In this document: one piece after another, positions 7,877 through 16,126 of the stretch
Layout: each line of letters opens with the position of its first letter
How positions within the stretch are numbered: the first letter of the stretch is position 1
Source of the DNA: Lachnospiraceae bacterium
GTDB lineage: Bacteria; Bacillota; Clostridia; Lachnospirales; Lachnospiraceae
Length of the DNA stretch: 64,000 nt
NCBI GenBank assembly: GCA_910576125.1
Contig: CAJTHM010000011.1
Coordinates: 124,001 to 188,000 of the forward strand
Reading direction: 5' to 3'
Program-made: the position numbers and the translations under genes
The notes under the pieces: model-generated
The model's database searches: none
Told to the model about the DNA's origin: nothing
Seen by the model: only the letters and a program-made list of their open reading frames with translations

Positions 7877-8416
7877 TTACATGCCAACAATTTTTCTAAC
7901 TGTATTCGCCGTTCTTATCGTCAATTTACTGCCGATATTTGCGCTTGCTGTTTTAGACCACCAGTTTGTTTTTTGATAGTCTTTCCGACTGAAAGACCAG
8001 AATACAGTTTCTTTGTATTCCATAATCTTTTCCAATCCCTCTTTAGGCTCTCCGATTTCGTTATATACATCTTTGAATGTAGCGGGAGGCATGATAAAGA
8101 TTAGATTGTCATAAATCTCCTTGCTTTCATCTCCCCACCAGTCGGGCGCATGGCATAAAATGTCCTCAAGTTCTTCCCTTGATATGACAAAAACAGGAAT
8201 ATCTAAACTAAATTGATTTTTAATCATTTCCTCAATTCGGCCTGTCGTTTTGATTGTATCGGCTTCATCACTTGAAAAAATCACATTACCGCTACTCAAA
8301 TAGGTTTTGACCTCTGCATAATCAAGTCTTTCAAAGCCCTGTTTTAATTCTGCCATTGGCACTTTGTTTTTGCCACTTATATTGATACCTCGCAAAAAAG
8401 CAATATATCTTTTCAT
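7877..8416 (-). CDS. DUF1697 family protein
   Basis: 179 residues starting MKRYIAFLRGINISGKNKVP, the hallmark N-terminus of DUF1697 (FLRGINVGG…), followed by the conserved YLSSGNVIF segment. GGAGG lies 12 bases before the ATG. The biochemical role of the family is unknown. The protein is full length and soluble. The gene lies in the AT-rich block and is often carried as cargo in other genomes, so horizontal transfer is plausible. Confidence 0.85.
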   Translation of the reverse strand: MKRYIAFLRGINISGKNKVPMAELKQGFERLDYAEVKTYLSSGNVIFSSDEADTIKTTGRIEEMIKNQFSLDIPVFVISREELEDILCHAPDWWGDESKEIYDNLIFIMPPATFKDVYNEIGEPKEGLEKIMEYKETVFWSFSRKDYQKTNWWSKTASANIGSKLTIRTANTVRKIVGM

Positions 8417-8470
8417 CTATACTGATACCTCCACGCAAATTTCGATTTAAGCTTATAACCACATAACCCG

Positions 8471-9238
8471 TTACAATTTCTTTATAATTTCGATTGCAGA
8501 GATAATTAAATCATATCGGATATTCTTTTGCGTATTCCAATTTCGGGAATCCCACTCCTCTCCGCTTACATCATCACCGGCATATAATAACTGAGCAAGC
8601 GGAATATTGTAATACTGAGACACCGCAAAAAAGGCTGCCGCCTCCATTTCCACAGTTATACATCCCTCGTTTCGCCTTAATTCAACCATATCAGGAGTTT
8701 CTCTGTATATAGCGTCGCTTGTCCATGTTTTCCCGGTTTTAAATGGAATCCCCATCTGTTCCAAACACAAAACAACAGTCTTAACCGTTTCTTTATGGCA
8801 TTCCACTTCACGGGATGGCTCTAAATAATGATAGGATGTCCCCTCATCTCTAACCGCAGAAACAGGGATAATGATTTCTCCCACTTTACTGTCCTTTGTC
8901 AATGCCCCTGCGCCCCCGCAGATTATAAATTTCTCACATCCCATAGCATGAAGTTCTTCAATCGCTACAGCCGCACCCGGCGCACCACAAAATGCCATTG
9001 TAATACAAAGCTTATCTGTACCATATCCATATTCATAAATCGGTATATCAAGCACTTCTGAATTAAGATAGCCAATGACAGGAAGATTGTTTTCCGAAAC
9101 AAACTGTTCCAATTCCTTTCTGAAAAAGGTAACCACACATTTTTCAGGAAGGCTTTTAGCCAAAAAATTCGCTGCCTGAATAATCGGATTTTTACCGGTG
9201 TCAAATTCACATACAGGATATTTATTCTTCAATATCAT
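8471..9238 (-). CDS. Nucleoside phosphorylase (PNP/UDP family)
   Basis: 255 residues with the PNP_UDP_1 fold signature: CGGAGAL near the middle, the VEMEAAAFFAVSQYYNIP substrate-binding helix, and LLYAGDDVSGEEWDSRNW near the end. It should cleave a purine or uridine nucleoside with phosphate; the substrate cannot be decided. The ATG at 9238 has GGAGG eight bases upstream. An ATG five codons earlier lies in front of that SD and is less likely. It is the last of the AT-rich group. Confidence 0.8.
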   Translation of the reverse strand: MILKNKYPVCEFDTGKNPIIQAANFLAKSLPEKCVVTFFRKELEQFVSENNLPVIGYLNSEVLDIPIYEYGYGTDKLCITMAFCGAPGAAVAIEELHAMGCEKFIICGGAGALTKDSKVGEIIIPVSAVRDEGTSYHYLEPSREVECHKETVKTVVLCLEQMGIPFKTGKTWTSDAIYRETPDMVELRRNEGCITVEMEAAAFFAVSQYYNIPLAQLLYAGDDVSGEEWDSRNWNTQKNIRYDLIISAIEIIKKL

Positions 9239-9274
9239 GTCTTTTACCTCCATTTCGACTTGTCAATGGCTCCA

Positions 9275-9451
9275 TTATACCGCAATCACTTTCCAGAGGG
9301 AATAGACTTTACAAAAAATCCATTTCACGGTGATTTTGTCCCCTGCGGAGAATCCGGCCTGTTCCAGCCAGTTCCCCTGTAAAAGAATCTGCGGCGGCGA
9401 TTTCTTGAAAGTATCTCGCCCATTATATACGGTCAGTTTGCGGTCGTCCAT
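9275..9451 (-). CDS. SymE-like toxin domain protein, 58 aa
   Basis: The core KSPPQILLQGNWLEQAGFSA-GDKITVK matches the SymE-type (AbrB-like fold) toxin motif …ITMKGQWLEAAGF…. The start MDDRKLTVYNG has AGGAGG four bases upstream and overlaps the preceding gene's stop by 19 bases. The C-terminal ~14 residues (WIFCKVYSLWKVIAV) replace the usual CIVL tail, so it may be frameshifted or divergent. In SymE systems the protein is SOS- and antisense-controlled and binds nucleic acid; neither is shown here. Confidence 0.55.
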   Translation of the reverse strand: MDDRKLTVYNGRDTFKKSPPQILLQGNWLEQAGFSAGDKITVKWIFCKVYSLWKVIAV

Positions 9452-9621
9452 CCGTCCTCCTTCCCCGCTGCCTGTCGGCACACGATTTCAAATACATCCC
9501 CATCCTCTGTCCTGACAGTGAGCAGGCTGTTCCGCTCGTCTGCGTTCAGGTCGGCAATCCTCATCCCTTCGCTGTCATTCAGTAAATCAAAAAGGTGGTT
9601 CCTAAAATAATTCAGTTCCAT
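9433..9621 (-). CDS. Small protein, partner of the SymE-like gene, 62 aa
   Basis: It encodes MELNYFRNHLFDLLNDSEGM followed by an acidic domain ending in VFEIVCRQAAGKEDGW. Its 3' end overlaps the SymE-like gene by 19 bases, implying translational coupling. The family is unnamed to me. Position and size suit an antitoxin or accessory factor, which is only inference. A divergent XRE regulator gene begins 140 bases upstream. Confidence 0.5.
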   Translation of the reverse strand: MELNYFRNHLFDLLNDSEGMRIADLNADERNSLLTVRTEDGDVFEIVCRQAAGKEDGWTTAN

Positions 9622-9760
9622 TCTGTTGTTCCCCTTTCATGGTTTATAGTCTATTAGCTAATATTATATATACTTTTAGAATCTATTGCAATCCCTATGC
9701 GTGATGTAGTCTAAAAGTGAACAAAATAAATGCTAGTAGCTTATGAAGTGGGTGGGCATT

Positions 9761-10087
9761 ATGGAAGGAAAAGGATTAGGCAGACGTATCAACACGGTAA
9801 GGAAAGACCGGGGATTCACGGCAGACAGGCTCTCGGAACTTTGCAATATCAACGCAACTTACCTCCGGCAGATTGAGGGCGGGACAAAGGTTCCCAGTCT
9901 GCCCGTATTTATCAATATCTGCAACGCACTGAAAATCTCCCCTGATTATCTGCTGCAGGATGCGCTGGAAGATAATGAAGTCAGTGAAATACGGGAACTG
10001 GCGGAACTGTGGGAAAGCACATCGCCCAGCCAGCAGGAAATCGCCGCTGCCATGATTCGGGCGGTATTGGAGCGCAGGGAAGATTAG
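9761..10087 (+). CDS. XRE-family transcriptional regulator
   Basis: 108 residues. The N-terminal Cro/C1-type HTH (GLGRRINTVRKDRGFTADRL … NINATYLRQIEGGTKVPSLP) runs over residues ~4-62, followed by a short helical tail (REL-AELWESTSPSQQEIAAAM). It is divergent from the SymE-like pair, with 140 AT-rich bases between them, so it probably controls that pair. The ATG at 9761 has only a weak SD. A terminator hairpin follows immediately. Confidence 0.8.
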   Translation: MEGKGLGRRINTVRKDRGFTADRLSELCNINATYLRQIEGGTKVPSLPVFINICNALKISPDYLLQDALEDNEVSEIRELAELWESTSPSQQEIAAAMIRAVLERRED

Positions 10088-10116
10088 AAAGGCCAGCCGG
10101 TAATTGGCTGGCCTTT
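10088..10116 (+). terminator. Terminator after the XRE gene
   Basis: A perfect 11-base stem, AAAGGCCAGCC (10088-10098) and GGCTGGCCTTT (10106-10116), begins right after the XRE stop codon. The T-run is only three bases. Confidence 0.6.
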
Positions 10117-10142
10117 GCATATCCAATCAAATATAAATCAGT

Positions 10143-10379
10143 TCACTGTTTACGATTTCCTCTGCCCGGTTGCGGATATTGTTCATCCGGCCATTTCCCG
10201 GTCAGGATAAGGGAGCTGTACCGTGCCGGGTGTTCCTGTTTGAGATATTCCCGGTGCAGTCGCCCATAGCGTCCGATGGGGCGGTTCTCCTCAGGCAGCT
10301 TCAAGTCCGGGATATAGTAGTCGCCTGCCAGAATATAATCAATGCCGTTCTCTGTGATTCTTTCTTTCAGTTTTTCCAT
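10143..10379 (-). pseudogene. TnpV transposon protein, truncated
   Basis: The frame MEKLKERITENGIDYILAGD … RPIGRYGRLHREYLKQEHPA … LILTGK is the N-terminal ~62 residues of TnpV, a ~120-residue protein carried by clostridial transposons. After LILTGK the frame continues with 16 unrelated residues and stops, so the C-terminal half has been lost. AGGAGG upstream of the ATG is intact. It marks the scar of a former mobile element. Confidence 0.7.
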
Positions 10380-10515
10380 TATCGTTCCCTCCTGTGGCGG
10401 AAAGCCCATCACTGACCAGTTCAATCACGTCCATGATGCGACAATCCAGCGTTTCGCAGATTCGTGCCAGCGTGTCCATGCTGATATCTTTGAACCTCCA
10501 GTCTGCCAAGCGAGC
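10339..10515 (-). pseudogene. XRE regulator remnant (3' half), overlapping tnpV
   Basis: The frame contains DISMDTLARICETLDCRIMD-VIEL, the second half of a short Cro/C1 HTH protein of the kind that precedes tnpV in transposons. Upstream codons do not look like the rest of the family. It overlaps the TnpV start by ~40 bases, as intact pairs can. The N-terminal helices appear replaced where the DUF6512-like gene's promoter region begins. Confidence 0.4.
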
Positions 10516-10594
10516 ATTCCGGCAGGATATGTCCGGAATCTGCGCCGCACATATCTGCCGCAAAGTTACATATACTATCCGCGGAGGAGTTTTT

Positions 10595-11143
10595 ATGAAG
10601 ACTTTGAGACGATATACCGTTATCGGCATCCTTTTTGTCATGCTCACCGGCACGCTGGCACACTTCCTGTATGATTGGAGCGGAAGGCACGCTGTGGTCG
10701 GCCTTTTCTCCCCGGTCAATGAATCGGTCTGGGAGCATATGAAGCTGCTGTTCTTTCCCATGCTCCTGTACTCGCTGTTCCTGATCGGCAGGCTGAAAGG
10801 AGACTTCCCCTGTCTCCCTTCTTCCCTTTGGGCGGGGCTTTTGGCCGGGACATTGGCGATTCCGCTCTTATACTATGGCTATACCTGTATCCTGGGCAGG
10901 GACCTGTTCCTTCTGGATCTCGGCACCTTTCTTCTGAGCGTCCTGATCGCGTTCCGGATTGCCTGCCGTCTCGCCCTGTCCTGCAGGGGAAAGCCCTATG
11001 GCATTTTGTTGGGCTGCTTTGTCTGCATCCTTTTGGCCTGCTTCCTGTGGTTCACCTATCACCCGCCGAAGGCCGGGCTCTTCACGGATCCCACCGCCCG
11101 GGAGGAGGCTGTTCTGCCGCCTCTCTTTTTTGTGCAAGGATAG
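10595..11143 (+). CDS. DUF6512-like polytopic membrane protein, 182 aa
   Basis: It begins MKTLRRYTVIGILFVMLTGT and has about five to six hydrophobic helices. The segment SPVNESVWEHMKLLFFPML just after the first helix is characteristic of the small DUF6512 family. GGAGGAG lies before the ATG at 10595; the long frame upstream of it overlaps the XRE remnant and is not coding. Function unknown. The AraC-GyrI regulator follows 83 bases later on the same strand. Confidence 0.65.
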   Translation: MKTLRRYTVIGILFVMLTGTLAHFLYDWSGRHAVVGLFSPVNESVWEHMKLLFFPMLLYSLFLIGRLKGDFPCLPSSLWAGLLAGTLAIPLLYYGYTCILGRDLFLLDLGTFLLSVLIAFRIACRLALSCRGKPYGILLGCFVCILLACFLWFTYHPPKAGLFTDPTAREEAVLPPLFFVQG

Positions 11144-11226
11144 AGAGGAAAAATGTAAGAAAATGTCTTATAATGATAAAGACACATTTAAATCCGCAAA
11201 GCACAATACATACGAGGAGGTATCTC

Positions 11227-12078
11227 ATGGAATGGGTCGAAAGATTAAACCAAAGCATGGATTATATTGAAGAACATTTGACAGGCGAAATCGACTATGA
11301 ACAGCTGGGGCGGATTGCCTGCTGCTCCACCTATCACTATCAGAGGATGTTTACCTATATGGCGGGCATCACTCTGGCAGAGTATATCCGACGGAGAAAA
11401 ATGTCTTTAGCGGCGGTAGATTTGCAGGGCGGGGATTCACGGATCATCGATATCGCAGAGAAGTACGGCTACCGTTCCCCCACCGCATTCAACAGGGCGT
11501 TCCAGTCTTTTCACGGGATAGCCCCCTCGTCCGTGAAAGACGAGGGCGTATCCGTGAAGTCTTTTTCTCCCATTGTGTTTACAATTGCTGTGAAAGGAGC
11601 GACAGAGATGAATTATCGGATTGAAACAAAAGAAGCCTTCCGCATTATCGGCGTATCCGCGCCGCTTGACAGGGAAATCGAAAGCAACTTTATGGTGGTG
11701 CCCAAGATGTGGCAGGAGGCGTCCGCAAACGGAACCATACAGAAGCTGGCAGGAATGATGGATACGCCGCCAATGGGCCTTTTGGGCATAAGCGTCTGCA
11801 ACGAGGAAGAACAATGGAAATATTTCATTGCCGTTTCCAGTACAAAGACAGGCGGCGGGTTTGAAGAATATACCGTTCCTGCGTCCACTTGGGCAATCTT
11901 TCCCGGAACGGGCACGAACCAGTCGATACAGGAATTGGAGCGGCGAATCATAACAGAGTGGCTTCCGGCCTCCGGATATGAATATGCCAACGCCCCTGAT
12001 ATTGAGGTTTACTTAAATCCGGATCCGCAGAACGCGCAATACGAGGTATGGATACCCGTAACAAAGAAAAAGGCGTAA
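11227..12078 (+). CDS. AraC-family regulator with GyrI-like effector domain
   Basis: 283 residues. Residues ~1-105 carry two AraC-type HTH motifs (DYEQLGRIACCSTYHYQRMF and IIDIAEKYGYRSPTAFNRAF). Residues ~125-283 form a GyrI/effector-binding domain (MNYRIETKEAFRIIGVSAPL … PASTWAIFPGTG … EVWIPV). This Rob/MarA-plus-SOUL-like layout binds small hydrophobic ligands in relatives. GAGGAGG precedes the ATG. Targets unknown; the upstream membrane gene or an adjacent MFS gene, now reduced to a tail, are candidates. Confidence 0.85.
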   Translation: MEWVERLNQSMDYIEEHLTGEIDYEQLGRIACCSTYHYQRMFTYMAGITLAEYIRRRKMSLAAVDLQGGDSRIIDIAEKYGYRSPTAFNRAFQSFHGIAPSSVKDEGVSVKSFSPIVFTIAVKGATEMNYRIETKEAFRIIGVSAPLDREIESNFMVVPKMWQEASANGTIQKLAGMMDTPPMGLLGISVCNEEEQWKYFIAVSSTKTGGGFEEYTVPASTWAIFPGTGTNQSIQELERRIITEWLPASGYEYANAPDIEVYLNPDPQNAQYEVWIPVTKKKA

Positions 12079-12090
12079 CAGGGAAATCGT

Positions 12091-12180
12091 TCAGTCCTCC
12101 CGCCTCTCCAGCTCCCAGGTATGCCTGTTCCTGCGGAAATACAGGCATACCCCGATGCCCGCAAAAGCGACTGCGGCTTT
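12091..12180 (-). pseudogene. C-terminal tail of a lost MFS gene (duplicate of 415-500)
   Basis: A 28-codon frame ends FAGIGVCLYFRRNRHTWELE-RRED and stop. It matches the end of the MFS pump at 415 (FAGIGVCLYFRRNRHIWELE-RQE), with about 48 of 54 bases identical in the best part. It is fused directly to the stop codon of the ATPase gene at 12181. The rest of that MFS gene is absent. The two tails lie in the same orientation and bracket the 11.6-kb island. Confidence 0.75.
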
Positions 12181-13899
12181 TCAGGATTCCCGCAGCAGCA
12201 GCTTCGTGTAGTCCTCCCGGGGATGCTCGAATATCTCTTCCGTCTCCCCAATCTCAATGATCCGCCCCTCTTTCATCACCATGATCCTGTCGCACATGCG
12301 GTAGACTACATTGATGTCGTGGGAAATGAAGAGATAGGCCAGGCGCATCTCCTGTTGGAGACGCTGCAGCAGCTCCATGATCTGAGCCTGTATGGTCACG
12401 TCCAGGGCCGACACGGGCTCGTCCGCCACCAAAAAGCCCGGGCTCGTGATCAGCGCCTGGCCGATGCTCACCCGCTGGCGCTGGCCGCCGGAAAGCTGGG
12501 ATGGCCTGCGGCTAAAATAGCTCTCCTCCAGCCCCACCTTGCGCAGCATATCGTAGGCGGCGGCCACCATGTCCCCTTTGGTCATGGCTCTGGATTTGTC
12601 CAGGGCTCCCGCCGCCCTTAAGGGCTCCTGGAGGAGCCATCCGATGGTCTTCGTGGGGTTCAGGCTGCTGTAGGGATCCTGGAATATCATCTGGGGGCGT
12701 ATGCTATGGTGCCGGATTTCCCCCTGGATATGGCAGTTCATGCCTAAGATTGCCTTGGACAGGGAGGTCTTGCCGCAGCCGCTCTCCCCCACCAGCCCTA
12801 AGCTCTCCCCGGGATAAATCTCGAAATCCGCCCCGGACACCACCCATTCCTTCTTCGTCCCGGACAGCCGCTCCCTCAGGGAAAGCCGCTCTCCCTGCCA
12901 GTTCTTCCTGTCTCCGGAAAGAAAACTCACGTTCCCGTCCTGATAGTACACGGACAGATTCCTGACCTCCAGGACAGGAGCGGCAGACTGCGCAGATTCC
13001 TGAGACGTTCTCTCCTCTGCCCCGGAAACTGCCACTTTTCTTTTCGTATATTCCTCTTTTGTATTTCGGAAGTCCCCTTTGACTGGCTCCTGAAACACCT
13101 CTCGGATATCTTTCCTGCGTTCCATCCTGGAGGGAACGGCTTCTATGAGCCTTCTCGTGTATTCCTCCTTCGGATTTCGGAAAATCTCCTCCACAGGCCC
13201 CTGTTCCACCACCCGGCCGTCCTTCATCACCGCCACCCTGTGGCACAGCCGCCTGGCCAGGTTCAGGTCATGGGTGATGAAAAGCATGGCGTTCTTCTGG
13301 GTTTCGTTGATTTTACGCAGCAGCTCTATGATCTGGTTCTGTATGGTCACGTCCAGGGCCGTGGTGGGCTCGTCCGCCACGATCAGCTCCGGCTCCAGAA
13401 TCACCGCCATGGCGATCATCACCCGCTGGCGCATGCCGCCGGAGAGCTGGTGGGGATAGCTTGCGTACACTTTCTCAGGCTCCCGCAGCCCTACCGCCCG
13501 GAAAGCCTCCAGCACCTTTTCCTTCCTCTCCGCAGCCGCCAGCCCGGTGTGGAGCCGCAGCGTCTCCTCCACCTGCCGCCCTGCCCTCTGGGTAGGGTTC
13601 AGGGAAGTCATAGGCTCCTGGAACACCATGGACATCCTGGCTCCCTGGTAGCTGCGGTAAAGCCTTTTATCACAGGGGCTGCCCGCTTCCCGCAACGTCA
13701 CGCCGTCAAAAAGTATTCGGCCTGTGGTGACACGCGCCGTATCCGCCGCCAGCCCCATGAGGGTCAGGGCCGTGACGGACTTGCCGGAGCCGGATTCCCC
13801 CACCACGCCCAGGATCTCTCCTTCCACCAAGTCCAGATTCACATGTCTCACCGCTTCCGTCTCGCCGAAGGCAACGGACAAATCCTCTATCTTAATCAA
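12181..13899 (-). CDS. Oligopeptide ABC transporter, fused DppD-DppF ATPases
   Basis: 572 residues hold two complete ABC ATPase domains. The first has GESGSGKS at ~34-41 and LSGGMRQRV; the second has GESGCGKT near 370 and LSGGQRQRV, each followed by the conserved ADEP Walker B. Between them lies a ~100-residue linker. Peptide importers normally use two separate ATPases, so one chain supplies both. The start is TTG, with GGAGG ten bases upstream. It is the last gene of the operon running from 21553. The linker contains a repeated segment (FRNPKEEYTRR / FRNTKEEYTKR). Confidence 0.9.
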   Translation of the reverse strand: MIKIEDLSVAFGETEAVRHVNLDLVEGEILGVVGESGSGKSVTALTLMGLAADTARVTTGRILFDGVTLREAGSPCDKRLYRSYQGARMSMVFQEPMTSLNPTQRAGRQVEETLRLHTGLAAAERKEKVLEAFRAVGLREPEKVYASYPHQLSGGMRQRVMIAMAVILEPELIVADEPTTALDVTIQNQIIELLRKINETQKNAMLFITHDLNLARRLCHRVAVMKDGRVVEQGPVEEIFRNPKEEYTRRLIEAVPSRMERRKDIREVFQEPVKGDFRNTKEEYTKRKVAVSGAEERTSQESAQSAAPVLEVRNLSVYYQDGNVSFLSGDRKNWQGERLSLRERLSGTKKEWVVSGADFEIYPGESLGLVGESGCGKTSLSKAILGMNCHIQGEIRHHSIRPQMIFQDPYSSLNPTKTIGWLLQEPLRAAGALDKSRAMTKGDMVAAAYDMLRKVGLEESYFSRRPSQLSGGQRQRVSIGQALITSPGFLVADEPVSALDVTIQAQIMELLQRLQQEMRLAYLFISHDINVVYRMCDRIMVMKEGRIIEIGETEEIFEHPREDYTKLLLRES

Positions 13900-13989
13900 A
13901 ACGCTGTGCCTCCTTTCGGGCTGTCAGGCTTCTGGAGAGTTCCTCATTCTCTCGTTCCCGAATCCCCGTAGCTTCCCTTCCGGGTTTCC

Positions 13990-15957
13990 TCACTGTCTCC
14001 GGAGAGTAAAGCCGCCCACCAGGCCTTTCAGCACCGCTGCCTGATTGGAGAGTTCCTCGCTGGTGGCCGCGCTCTCCTGGGCCGTGGCGGAATTGGACTG
14101 CACCACTTCGGAAATCTGGCCCACGGCCATGCTGACCTGGTCGATGGCACCGGTCTGGCGCTCCACGGCCTTTGCCATCACTTCCATCTGCTCCGCCGCC
14201 TGCCCTGCCAGCACTACCACGTCGGACACGGATACGGTGACATTGGACACGGCCTGGCTGCCGCTGCCCACGGCCTGGATGGAGCGGCGAATCATCTCCA
14301 TGGTGGCCTTGGTGGCCTCGTCGGACTTATTGGCCAGCTCCCGGACTTCATTGGCCACCACCGCAAAGCCCTTGCCCGCTTCCCCGGCCCTGGCGGCCTC
14401 CACGGAGGCGTTCAGGGCCAAAATGTTGGTCTGGAGGGCGATGTCCTCGATAGTGTCTATGATGCGCTTGATTTCGTTGGAGGAGGCAGTGATGGACTCC
14501 ATGGCTTCGTTCAGATCCTGGATATACTGGCTGCTCTCCTGGAGCTTATCCTCCGCCCCCTGCACTGCCATCCTGGTCTCCTCCGCTACCTGAGCCGTCT
14601 CCTTCGCGTCCCTGTCCATGTCCCCAAGGGTAGCGGAAAGCTCCTCCACGGCGCTGGCCTGCTCCGTGGCTCCCTGGGAAAGGGACATGCCGGAGGATGC
14701 CACCTGGGCGGAACCGCTGGATACCCGGGCCGTGGCCGCCGCTATGCCTCCCAGGGTCTGGTTCAGCTTATCGCCGATGGTCTCCAGATCCTTCTGCAGT
14801 TCCTGAAAATCTCCGGGGTACCGGGCGCTGTCGCTCTCTTTGGTCAAATCGCCCTCGGCAATGCTGCCCAGCACCGCGCCAATCTCCGCCAGAATGCCCC
14901 TGAAAGTCTCCACCAGCTGGGCGGTGGAATCCGCCAGCACCCTGGTCTCGTCCCTGCCTTTCACCTCAGGAAGAGGGCTCTTCAGGTCTCCCTGGGAAAG
15001 AGCCCGCAGACGCGTGGCGCACTTCACGATGGGGCCCGTGATGGTGCGGCATACGAATGCCGAAATCAATATCACCAGCAGACAGAGAGCCAGGCTGACT
15101 GCTATCTGTATGTTATTGCCCACATAGGCGGAACGCATGAATTCATCCTCGCTAATCGTCACGCCCACGCTCCAGCCGTCCGTGCCCGGGATAGGGGCGT
15201 AGCCCTGGATATAGTCGCTGCCGTCCTCATAGGTATAGGTTCCCACGCCGCTTTCCCCTGCAACCATCTTTGCCTCGATGGCGCCCAGTTCCCGGACAAA
15301 GCTGTCGCCCGGATTCTCCGCCATCTCCCGCAGAAGGTTCTCCTGGCTCAGCACTTCCTCCACCTCCACGGCGGCGATGGTGGTGCCCTCCTTATCCAGT
15401 ATGTAGGCGTCCGCGTCCTCGCCTATCTGGATGCCCTCTACGATGGACTGCAGGATATTGGTATCGCAGTGGAAATAGACCACGCCCTGCACGCTGCCCC
15501 CGCTCGTCACCGGCGCAGATACTACCAGGTACATGTCGTCGCCGTCCATATAGGGGATGGACATATAGGCATTCCCTGCAAGAGCCGCCTGGAAGAACGG
15601 CTCCCCCGAGACGTCCGCATCATGGATTGCGTCGTAGCCGGAGACATCCGCCATGCCCCCGAACCGCATGTAATAAGCGTCCACCTTGGACTGGAGGAAC
15701 GCCTGTCTCTCCTCGGCCGTGGACTCCGGATCCGAGAGCACGGGATAAGAGGCCACTTCCGCGATGGTGAGGGTATAGGTGGATATCATGTTCTCGGCTG
15801 AAAGAGCCGCCAGCTTCGCCGTCTCGCCCACAGTCTTCTCCAGAGCCGTCACGGTGGAGTTGCGGGTAATCACCGTACCCAGCAGCACATTCACCAAAGA
15901 GACTCCCAATGTGGCAAGTACAACCAAAATCATAATCTTCGTCTGAATCTTCTTCAT
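13990..15957 (-). CDS. Methyl-accepting chemotaxis protein
   Basis: 655 residues: TM1 at ~8-30, a Cache-type periplasmic sensor domain to ~280, TM2 at ~282-302, HAMP, then a long coiled-coil signalling domain. The hairpin tip (LNASVEAARAGEAGKGFAVV) and ANEVRELANKS are canonical. Its position inside an oligopeptide transporter operon, 91 bases before the ATPase gene, suggests sensing of peptides or of the loaded binding protein; that is inference. A palindromic element lies just upstream of its start. Confidence 0.92.
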   Translation of the reverse strand: MKKIQTKIMILVVLATLGVSLVNVLLGTVITRNSTVTALEKTVGETAKLAALSAENMISTYTLTIAEVASYPVLSDPESTAEERQAFLQSKVDAYYMRFGGMADVSGYDAIHDADVSGEPFFQAALAGNAYMSIPYMDGDDMYLVVSAPVTSGGSVQGVVYFHCDTNILQSIVEGIQIGEDADAYILDKEGTTIAAVEVEEVLSQENLLREMAENPGDSFVRELGAIEAKMVAGESGVGTYTYEDGSDYIQGYAPIPGTDGWSVGVTISEDEFMRSAYVGNNIQIAVSLALCLLVILISAFVCRTITGPIVKCATRLRALSQGDLKSPLPEVKGRDETRVLADSTAQLVETFRGILAEIGAVLGSIAEGDLTKESDSARYPGDFQELQKDLETIGDKLNQTLGGIAAATARVSSGSAQVASSGMSLSQGATEQASAVEELSATLGDMDRDAKETAQVAEETRMAVQGAEDKLQESSQYIQDLNEAMESITASSNEIKRIIDTIEDIALQTNILALNASVEAARAGEAGKGFAVVANEVRELANKSDEATKATMEMIRRSIQAVGSGSQAVSNVTVSVSDVVVLAGQAAEQMEVMAKAVERQTGAIDQVSMAVGQISEVVQSNSATAQESAATSEELSNQAAVLKGLVGGFTLRRQ

Positions 15958-16042
15958 TTTACATTTGCCGGCTCCTGTGCGCTACTGTGCCAGGCTGCGG
16001 CTCAACCTCCTGTCTTTGAAAATTTTTTAACAATTCCTTACC

Positions 16043-16126
16043 GTATAAACAGTAACCGGACTATATAACGCCAACCATATCCGTTTAACCAATGCAGTAT
16101 GGTAAATTCTGGCGTTATGTAGTATA
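16043..16126 (-). repeat. Palindromic element, copy B (short form)
   Basis: It holds the inner palindrome (TATAACGCCA 16064-16073 / TGGCGTTATG 16110-16119) and the AGTAAC..GACTA flank seen in copies A and C, but lacks the full outer arm. Its edge touches the stop codon of the Imm5-domain gene (TGA followed directly by TATACTACATAACGCCA on the minus strand). It may also serve as a 3'-end hairpin for that gene. Confidence 0.8.

Noticed and set aside
10394-10594. N-terminal extension of the DUF6512-like protein
   Set aside because: The extension overlaps the XRE/TnpV remnants on the other strand and lacks an SD. The internal ATG at 10595 has a strong one.
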